From NCBI RefSeq assembly GCF_003112515.1, contig NZ_BEVZ01000002.1, forward strand, positions 1,364,001 to 1,428,000: 64,000 nt of DNA, written 5' to 3'. Origin of the DNA: Streptomyces fragilis. Its GTDB lineage: Bacteria; Actinomycetota; Actinomycetes; Streptomycetales; Streptomycetaceae. Position 1 is the stretch's first letter; every line of letters starts with the position of its first letter. The position numbers and the translations under genes were made by a program. The notes beneath the pieces are model-generated. The model did not search any database, was not told where the DNA came from, and worked only from the letters and a program-made list of their open reading frames with translations. Below, piece after piece: positions 57,587 to 64,000 of this stretch.

Positions 57587-60500
57587 ATGTCGAACGAGGA
57601 CAGGCTTCGCGACTACCTCAAGCGCGTGACGAACGACCTTCTGCAGACCAAGGAGCGGCTGTCCCGGGTCGAGGCCGAGCGCCACGAGCCGATAGCCGTC
57701 GTCGGCATGGCGTGCCGTTACCCGGGAGGCGTCCGCACGCCGGAGGACCTGTGGCGGATCGCCGAGTCCGGTACGGACGCCGTCTCGCCCTTCCCCGAGA
57801 ACCGCGGCTGGGACACGGCCGGCCTGTACGACCCGGACCCCGGCCGCACCGGCAGGACGTACGCCAGGGAGGGCGGCTTCCTGCACGACGCGGACCGTTT
57901 CGACCCGGGCTTCTTCGGCATCAGCCCCCGCGAGGCGCTCGCCGTCGACCCGCAGCAGCGGCTGCTGCTGGAGACGGCGTGGGAGACGTTCGAGGCGGCG
58001 GGCATCGCCCCGGCCTCCCTGCGCGGCTCCCGCACCGGCGTCTTCGCGGGCGTCATGTACGGCGACTACGGCGGCCGCATCCGCAAGGCCCCGGAAGGCC
58101 TCGAGGGCTACATCGGGACGGGCAGCGCCGGATCGGTCGCCTCGGGGCGGCTCTCCTACACCTTCGGCCTCGAAGGGCCGGCGGTGACCGTGGACACCGC
58201 CTGCTCGTCCTCGCTGGTCGCCCTGCACCTCGCCGTGCGGTCGCTGCGGCAGGGCGAGTGCGACCTCGCCCTCGCCGGCGGAGCCACCGTCATCGCCACC
58301 CCCGGCCTCTTCGTGGAGTTCAGCCGCCAGCGCGGCCTGTCCCCGGACGGCCGGTGCAAGGCCTTCGCCGCCACCGCCGACGGCACCGGGTGGGGCGAGG
58401 GCGTCGGACTGCTGCTGGTGGAGCGCCTCTCCGACGCCCGCCGCCACGGCCACCCCGTGCTCGCGGTGGTACGCGGCTCCGCCGTCAACCAGGACGGCAC
58501 CAGCGGCCAGCTCTCCGCCCCCAACGGCCCCTCCCAGCAACGGGTGATCCGCCAGGCACTGGCCGACGCGGGCTTCACCCCGGCCGACGTCGACGCGGTC
58601 GAGGCGCACGGGACCGGCACCAGGCTGGGCGATCCCATCGAGGCGCAGGCGCTCATCGCCGCCTACGGCCAGGACCGGCCGGCGGAGCGGCCGCTGTGGC
58701 TGGGATCGCTGAAGTCGAACATCGGTCACACCCAGGCCGCGGCCGGCGTGGGCGGCATCATCAAGATGGTGCAGGCGATGCGGCACGGTCTGCTGCCGCG
58801 GACCCTGCACGTCGACGAGCCGACCCCGCACGTCGACTGGTCGGCCGGCGCGGTGCGCCTGCTCACCGAGAACGTGCCCTGGCGGACGGAGGACCGGCCG
58901 CGCCGGGCCGCCGTCTCCTCCTTCGGGATCAGCGGCACGAACGCGCACGTCATCCTGGAGGAGGCGGCCGAGCCCGAGCCCGCCGGGGACGAGAGGGCGG
59001 CCGGTGCGCCGTCCGGCGGCGCGGCCGTGCCCTGGCTGCTGTCCGGGCACACCGGGCAGGCGCTGCGGGAGCGGGCCGGTGGACTGCTGGAGTACCTGGA
59101 GGCGCGTCCCGAAACGGACCCGGACGCGGTGGCGAAGGTCCTCGCGGACGGCAGGGCGCACTTGGACCACCGCGCGGTGATCACCGCCGACGGCAGTGAC
59201 GGACTGCGGGAGGCCCTGCTGGCCCTGGCCGAGGCGGCCACCCACCCGGGTCTCGTGCAGGGCACTGTCCGTCCGCTCGGCAGGACGGTGTTCGTCTTCC
59301 CGGGCCAGGGCTCGCAGTGGGACGGCATGGCGGCCCAACTTCTCGAGACCTCACCGGTGTTCGCCGAGCACGTCGCGGCCACGGCACGGGCCCTGGAGCC
59401 GTACACGGGCTGGAACCTCCTCGACGTGCTGACCGGGGTGCCCGGCGCTCCTCCCGCCGACCGGGTGGACGTGGTGCAGCCCGCGCTGTTCGCCGTCATG
59501 ACGGCTCTGGCCGAGCTGTGGCGGCACCACGGTGTGCGTCCGGACGCGGTGGTCGGCCACTCGCAGGGCGAGATCGCCGCCGCCTACGTGGCCGGGGCGT
59601 TGACCCTGGAGGACGCCGCGAAGGTGGTGGCGCTGCGCTCCAAGGCCCTGCTGCGGCTCGCCGGAACCGGCGGCATGGCGTCGGTGCCGCTGCCGGCCGA
59701 CCGCACCGCCGCCCTGCTCGCCGCCTACGACGACCTCCACATCGCCGCCCACAACGGGCCGGGCACCACGGTCGTCGCCGGAAACGCCGACGAACTCGCC
59801 CGCCTGGTCACCACACTCACCGAAGAGGGCGTCCAGGCGCGCACCATCCCCGTCGACTACGCCTCCCACACCCCGCACGTCCGCCCGCTCGAGGACACGC
59901 TCCTGAAGCTGCTGAGCGGCATCAGCCCCCGGGCGGGCGCCGTCGCCTTCTACTCCACGCGCACCGGCGGCCGGATCGACACCACGGAACTGACGCCCGA
60001 GTACTGGTTCGAGAACCTGGCCAACCCCGTCCTGCTCCACCCCGCACTCGAGGCGCTCACCGCCGACGGCCACACCGTCTTCGTCGAGTCCAGCCCTCAC
60101 CCCGTCCTCACCACCCCGCTGACGGACACCACCGACGCCCTCTCCCCGGACGCCCCCGCCGTCGTCACCGGCACCCTGCGCCGCGACGACGGCTCCCTCA
60201 CCCGCTTCCACACCTCCCTTGCCCAGCTGCACACCCACGGCCACCCCACCGACTGGCACATCCCGGACCCGGCCGGGGCACCGCCGAGGGACCTCCCCGC
60301 CTACCCGTTCCAACGCCGGCGCTACTGGCTGGAGGACGGGGCGGCCGGCGGGGAGCCGGAGAGCCTCGGCCTGCAGGCGACCCGGCACCCGCTCCTCCCG
60401 TCGGCGACGACCCTGGCGGACGGGGACGCCCTGCTGCTCACCGGGCGGACGTCGGCCCGGGCCCACGGCTGGCTCGGCGACCGGACGCTCAACGGCACCG

Positions 60501-63500
60501 TCGCCCTCGAACTCGCGCTCCAGGCGGGGCGGTTGCTCGGTCTACCCGTCGTGGAGGAGGTGTCGGTGGGGACGCCGGTCACCGTCCCGCCGGGCGGCGG
60601 AGTCGATCTGCAGCTGTCGGCCGGCGCGCCGGCCGCGGGCGACGGACGCCGGGAGTTCGTGCTGGCCGCACGGCCGTACGAGGACGCGCGGGACGACGAG
60701 ACGCTGCACCGTTCGTGGACCCGGCTGGCGTCGGGCGTCCTCGCCGAGGCACCCGCGGACGAGCCGGAGGACCTCACGGCCTGGCCCCCGGCGGGCGCCG
60801 TGGCCGAGCCGCCCCGCGACGACGCGGAGGCGGCCGCCCCGGCCTCCTTCTGGCGACTGGGCGACGACCTCTACGCCGAGGTGGCTCTGCCCGACGAACT
60901 CGCCGGCGAAGCCGCCGCGTTCGGCGTCCACCCGGTCCTGCTGGACGCCGCCCTGCGCCCGCTGTTCGAGGACGCAGAGGACGGAACCTCCGTCCCCGGG
61001 ACGTGGCGGGGCGTCACCCTGCACGCCGCGGGCGCCGCCGCGCTCCGCGTCCGCGTCCGGACCTCCGACGACGGCAGCCGCACCCTGACGCTGGCCGACG
61101 TGGCGGGCGCCCCGGTGGCGAGCGTCCGGTCCGTCGCCCCGGTCGCCCTGCCCCGCTCCGCCGCCGAGCGGCACGACTGGCTGTACGGCCTCGACTGGCT
61201 CCCCCTGACCCAGGCGCCCGCCGCCGACACCGCGCAGGACCCGGCCGACTGGGCGGTGCTCGGTGACGCGGTGGACCCGGCCGGAGCGTTCGACGCCGCA
61301 CGCCGGGTGCCGTACGCGATCGGCGACGACCGGGCGCCCGCACTCGTCGTGCTCGCCGAGCAGGACACCGAGGCGCTGTTCGGCTCGCTGCGCGCACTGC
61401 TGGCCGACGAGGCGGCAGCCGACAGCAGGATCCTCGTGGTGACCCGGCACGCGGTCGCCACCCACCTCGACGACGTCCAGGACCTCGCCCCGGCGGCCGG
61501 ATGGGGGCTGGTGCGCAGCGCGCAGTCGGAGCATCCGGGCCGGATCACCCTGGTCGACGTGGACGGCGATCCCGCCTCGCTGCTCGCCCTGGCCGCCGCG
61601 TCGGCGGCGGGGCAGGAGCAGGTCGCGGTGCGGGGCGGGGAACCCCTGGTGCCCCGGCTGGCCCGCTCCGCACCGCAGGAGTACGCGCGGGAGGCGCCGG
61701 CACCCGACCCCTCGGGCACCGTGGTCGTCTCCGGGGGCGGCGACCTCGCCGCCGCGGCCGCCGAGTACTTCGTCACCGTCCACGGCGCCCGCCGGCTGCT
61801 GCTCATCGGCGGCGGCGAGGAGGTGGCGCGGTCGCTGGCCGGCGCGGACGCCGAGGTGCTGGTCGCGGAGGGCACGGCCGCGGACCGCGACGCCCTGGCC
61901 GCCGCGCTGGCCCTGCTGCCCGCCGGCCGGCAGCCGACCGCGGTGGTGCACGTGGCGGAACGCGCGCCCGAGGCGGTCGTGCTGTCCACGCCGCCGGAGG
62001 ACTTCGCGGACGCCCTGCGCACCGGCACGGACGCCGCCTGGAACCTGCACGAACTGACCCTGGGCGGCGCCCTGACCACCTTCACCCTGCTCGCCCCCGA
62101 CCCCTCGGCCGCCCTCGGCGGCACCGGGCAGGCGGCACGGGCCGCCCTCGGCGCGTACCAGGACGCCCTCGCCCAGCACCGCAGGGCCCTCGGCCTGCCG
62201 GCGGTGTCCCTCGCCTGGGGACCCCGCGAGGACGGACCGGCACAGCAGCCGTCCGGGCTGGCGCCCTTCCCCGCCCGGAGGGTGGGGGAGCTCCTCGGCC
62301 TCGCCCTGCGCTCCCAGCGGCACGGCGTGCTCCTCGCCGCACGCCTGGACCGGACCGCGTCCGAGGAACGCGCCGCGGCGGGACTGCTGCCGCCGGTGCT
62401 GCGTTCCGTGGTGCGCACGGTCAGGGCGGCCACCGCCGGCACCGGCTCCACGCCCGGCACGCTCGCGTCCACCCTCACCGGGCTGCCCGAGGCCGACCGG
62501 CGACGCCTGGTGCTGGACCTGATCCGCGACCAGGTCGCGGGAGTGCTCGGGCACTCGGCGCGTGACGGCATCGACACCGCGCGGGCGTTCAAGGACCTGG
62601 GCTTCGACTCGCTCACCGCCGTCGAACTGCGCAACCGGCTCAACGCGGCGACCGGCCTCAAGCTGCCCAGCACCCTCCTGTTCGACCACCCGTCACCCGA
62701 GGCGCTGGCCGCCCACCTGCTGGCCGAACTGGTCGGGACCGCCGCCGGACCCGCGAACCCGGGGCGCTCCGGCGCGACGTACGACGGCGAGCCGATCGCG
62801 ATCGTCGCGATGGCCTGCCGCTACCCCGGCGGGATCACCTCGCCGGAAGACCTGTGGCAGGTGGTCGTCTCCGAGAGCGACGTCATCTCGCCGTTCCCCG
62901 ACGACCGTGGCTGGGACCTGGACCGGCTGTTCCACCCCGACCCCGAGCACACCGGCACCTCCTACGCCCGCGAAGGCGGCTTCCTGCGGGACGCCGACCG
63001 GTTCGACCCCGGCTTCTTCGGGATCAGCCCCCGCGAGGCCACCAGCATGGACCCCCAGCAGCGGCTGCTGCTCGAGACCGCCTGGGAGGCGTTCGAAGGG
63101 GCGGGCATCGACCCGACCTCCCTGCACGGCTCCCGCACCGGCGTCTTCGCCGGCGTCGTCTACACCGACTACGGCTCACGGGTGAAGCTGCCCGCCGACA
63201 TGGAGGGCTACCTCGGCTTCGGCAGCGCGGGCAGCATCGCCTCCGGCCGGATCGCCTACACGCTGGGCCTGGAGGGACCGGCGGTGACCGTGGACACCGC
63301 CTGCTCGTCCTCGCTGGTCGCCCTGCACCTCGCCGTGCAGTCGCTGCGCCTCGGCGAGTGCGACCTCGCGCTCGCCGGCGGAGCGACCGTGCTGTCCCAC
63401 CCGGACATCTTCATCGGCTTCAGCCGGCAGCGCGGACTCGCCCGCGACGGCCGCTGCAAGGCGTTCGCCGCGGCCGCCGACGGCACCTCGTTCGGTGAGG

Positions 63501-64000
63501 GCGTGGGGCTGCTGCTCGTGGAGCGCCTCTCCGACGCCCGCCGCAACGGCCATCCGGTGCTCGCCCTGGTCCGCGGCACCGCGACCAACCAGGACGGCGC
63601 CAGCAACGGCCTCACCGCCCCCAACGGACCGTCCCAGCAACGCGTGATCGGGCAGGCGCTCGCGGACGCCGGGCTCACCCCCGCCGACGTGGACGCCATG
63701 GAGGCGCACGGGACGGGGACCACGCTCGGCGATCCGATCGAGGCGCAGGCGGTGATCGCCGCCTACGGCCAGGACCGGCCGGCGGAGCGGCCGCTGTGGC
63801 TGGGATCGCTGAAGTCGAACATCGGTCACACCCAGGCCGCGGCCGGTGTCGGCGGTGTGATCAAGATGGTGCAGGCGATGCGGCACGGACTGCTGCCGCG
63901 GACCCTGCACGTCGACGAGCCGACCCCGCACGTCGACTGGTCGGCCGGGGCCGTGGAACTGCTCACCGAGCCGCGCGAGTGGGCCCCCGACGGCCGTCCG
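57587..64000 (+). CDS. abyB2: modular type I polyketide synthase: module 4 and start of module 5 (runs off right edge; first 2138 codons)
   Basis: The N-terminus (MSNEDRLRDYLKRVTNDLLQ and on to residue 32) is a coiled-coil docking helix that should pair with the C-terminus of the preceding PKS. Module 4 is KS-AT-(DH)-(KR)-ACP with a methylmalonyl-type AT and non-functional DH and KR; module 5 is represented only by its KS. The start ATG at 57587 follows AAGGAG by 12 nt, 57 bp after the previous stop, so the two PKS genes are one transcript. Abyssomicin logic predicts methylmalonyl with full reduction for module 5, then a malonyl module, beyond the edge. Confidence 0.95.
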   Translation, partial: MSNEDRLRDYLKRVTNDLLQTKERLSRVEAERHEPIAVVGMACRYPGGVRTPEDLWRIAESGTDAVSPFPENRGWDTAGLYDPDPGRTGRTYAREGGFLHDADRFDPGFFGISPREALAVDPQQRLLLETAWETFEAAGIAPASLRGSRTGVFAGVMYGDYGGRIRKAPEGLEGYIGTGSAGSVASGRLSYTFGLEGPAVTVDTACSSSLVALHLAVRSLRQGECDLALAGGATVIATPGLFVEFSRQRGLSPDGRCKAFAATADGTGWGEGVGLLLVERLSDARRHGHPVLAVVRGSAVNQDGTSGQLSAPNGPSQQRVIRQALADAGFTPADVDAVEAHGTGTRLGDPIEAQALIAAYGQDRPAERPLWLGSLKSNIGHTQAAAGVGGIIKMVQAMRHGLLPRTLHVDEPTPHVDWSAGAVRLLTENVPWRTEDRPRRAAVSSFGISGTNAHVILEEAAEPEPAGDERAAGAPSGGAAVPWLLSGHTGQALRERAGGLLEYLEARPETDPDAVAKVLADGRAHLDHRAVITADGSDGLREALLALAEAATHPGLVQGTVRPLGRTVFVFPGQGSQWDGMAAQLLETSPVFAEHVAATARALEPYTGWNLLDVLTGVPGAPPADRVDVVQPALFAVMTALAELWRHHGVRPDAVVGHSQGEIAAAYVAGALTLEDAAKVVALRSKALLRLAGTGGMASVPLPADRTAALLAAYDDLHIAAHNGPGTTVVAGNADELARLVTTLTEEGVQARTIPVDYASHTPHVRPLEDTLLKLLSGISPRAGAVAFYSTRTGGRIDTTELTPEYWFENLANPVLLHPALEALTADGHTVFVESSPHPVLTTPLTDTTDALSPDAPAVVTGTLRRDDGSLTRFHTSLAQLHTHGHPTDWHIPDPAGAPPRDLPAYPFQRRRYWLEDGAAGGEPESLGLQATRHPLLPSATTLADGDALLLTGRTSARAHGWLGDRTLNGTVALELALQAGRLLGLPVVEEVSVGTPVTVPPGGGVDLQLSAGAPAAGDGRREFVLAARPYEDARDDETLHRSWTRLASGVLAEAPADEPEDLTAWPPAGAVAEPPRDDAEAAAPASFWRLGDDLYAEVALPDELAGEAAAFGVHPVLLDAALRPLFEDAEDGTSVPGTWRGVTLHAAGAAALRVRVRTSDDGSRTLTLADVAGAPVASVRSVAPVALPRSAAERHDWLYGLDWLPLTQAPAADTAQDPADWAVLGDAVDPAGAFDAARRVPYAIGDDRAPALVVLAEQDTEALFGSLRALLADEAAADSRILVVTRHAVATHLDDVQDLAPAAGWGLVRSAQSEHPGRITLVDVDGDPASLLALAAASAAGQEQVAVRGGEPLVPRLARSAPQEYAREAPAPDPSGTVVVSGGGDLAAAAAEYFVTVHGARRLLLIGGGEEVARSLAGADAEVLVAEGTAADRDALAAALALLPAGRQPTAVVHVAERAPEAVVLSTPPEDFADALRTGTDAAWNLHELTLGGALTTFTLLAPDPSAALGGTGQAARAALGAYQDALAQHRRALGLPAVSLAWGPREDGPAQQPSGLAPFPARRVGELLGLALRSQRHGVLLAARLDRTASEERAAAGLLPPVLRSVVRTVRAATAGTGSTPGTLASTLTGLPEADRRRLVLDLIRDQVAGVLGHSARDGIDTARAFKDLGFDSLTAVELRNRLNAATGLKLPSTLLFDHPSPEALAAHLLAELVGTAAGPANPGRSGATYDGEPIAIVAMACRYPGGITSPEDLWQVVVSESDVISPFPDDRGWDLDRLFHPDPEHTGTSYAREGGFLRDADRFDPGFFGISPREATSMDPQQRLLLETAWEAFEGAGIDPTSLHGSRTGVFAGVVYTDYGSRVKLPADMEGYLGFGSAGSIASGRIAYTLGLEGPAVTVDTACSSSLVALHLAVQSLRLGECDLALAGGATVLSHPDIFIGFSRQRGLARDGRCKAFAAAADGTSFGEGVGLLLVERLSDARRNGHPVLALVRGTATNQDGASNGLTAPNGPSQQRVIGQALADAGLTPADVDAMEAHGTGTTLGDPIEAQAVIAAYGQDRPAERPLWLGSLKSNIGHTQAAAGVGGVIKMVQAMRHGLLPRTLHVDEPTPHVDWSAGAVELLTEPREWAPDGRP
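57683..62735 (+). other. PKS module 4: KS-AT(methylmalonyl)-inactive DH-inactive KR-ACP
   Basis: KS Cys206; AT Ser659 in GHSQGE with YASH at 758-761 (methylmalonyl type). The DH-like region has LGDRTLNG with Arg966 where His is needed and is shortened. The KR-like region has SGGGDLAA from 1382 instead of a TGxxGxLG loop and lacks the catalytic Tyr (AARAALGAYQDAL). ACP Ser1675. Confidence 0.92.
62789..64000 (+). other. PKS module 5 ketosynthase (incomplete)
   Basis: KS with Cys1906 in DTACSSS and the His motifs EAHGTGT and SNIGHTQAA. The window ends in the linker after the KS, so substrate choice and reduction of this module cannot be read. Confidence 0.92.

Noticed and set aside
1..64000. 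CRISPR arrays, tRNA or rRNA genes, insertion sequences, attachment sites
   Set aside because: Direct repeats found are only short slippage repeats or PKS domain repeats; no cloverleaf, transposase or integrase coding sequence was recognised.

Overview
The window is high-GC actinomycete DNA, most likely from a Streptomyces. The evidence is strongly G/C-biased third codon positions, GTG starts, many 4-base stop/start overlaps, and SARP, LuxR-family and modular PKS genes. No rRNA, tRNA, CRISPR array or insertion sequence was seen.

Left part (about 1-12.2 kb): a small non-ribosomal peptide system read outward from a shared control region at 1520-2022. Leftward lie an AMP-dependent ligase and the first codons of a condensation-domain gene that runs off the edge. 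Rightward lie a two-module NRPS (C-A-PCP-C-A-PCP, no thioesterase), a discrete carrier protein, a discrete condensation protein and a dimethylformamidase-like protein with a beta-propeller-like tail. A housekeeping SRAP (YedK-type) gene and a few small ORFs separate this from the next cluster.

Main part (13.2-64 kb, open at the right edge): a spirotetronate polyketide cluster whose content matches the abyssomicin family. It has a SARP and a LAL regulator; a type II thioesterase; an RHS/YD-repeat protein; an AbyU-type Diels-Alderase; the tetronate cassette (KAS III-like enzyme, FkbH-like glyceryl loader, ACP, E2-type acyltransferase, alpha/beta-hydrolase); a flavin reductase; a TetR/MFS pair; a luciferase-like monooxygenase; a four-gene Opp-type ABC transporter; a membrane acyltransferase; a P450 with ferredoxin; a second hydrolase; and two giant PKS genes.

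The PKS domain order predicts the chain. KSQ-AT(malonyl)-ACP gives acetyl. Three KS-AT(malonyl)-DH-KR-ACP modules give a conjugated triene. A fourth module with a methylmalonyl AT and visibly dead DH and KR leaves a ketone next to a methyl branch. That is the expected start of the abyssomicin polyketide; the remaining modules lie beyond the right edge. The tetronate cassette would add a C3 glyceryl unit and make the exocyclic alkene. The AbyU homologue would join alkene and diene, and the P450/ferredoxin would oxidise the product. Gene symbols follow Verrucosispora aby nomenclature by homology, from memory.

Four regions (upstream of the RHS gene, the ABC transporter, the acyltransferase-P450 operon and the PKS) carry TTTAGA/TTAGGC-like repeats spaced by 11 bp or multiples of it, each followed 8-9 bp later by a -10-like hexamer. 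This is the classic SARP operator layout and suggests one regulon controlled by the SARP gene at 13.2 kb.
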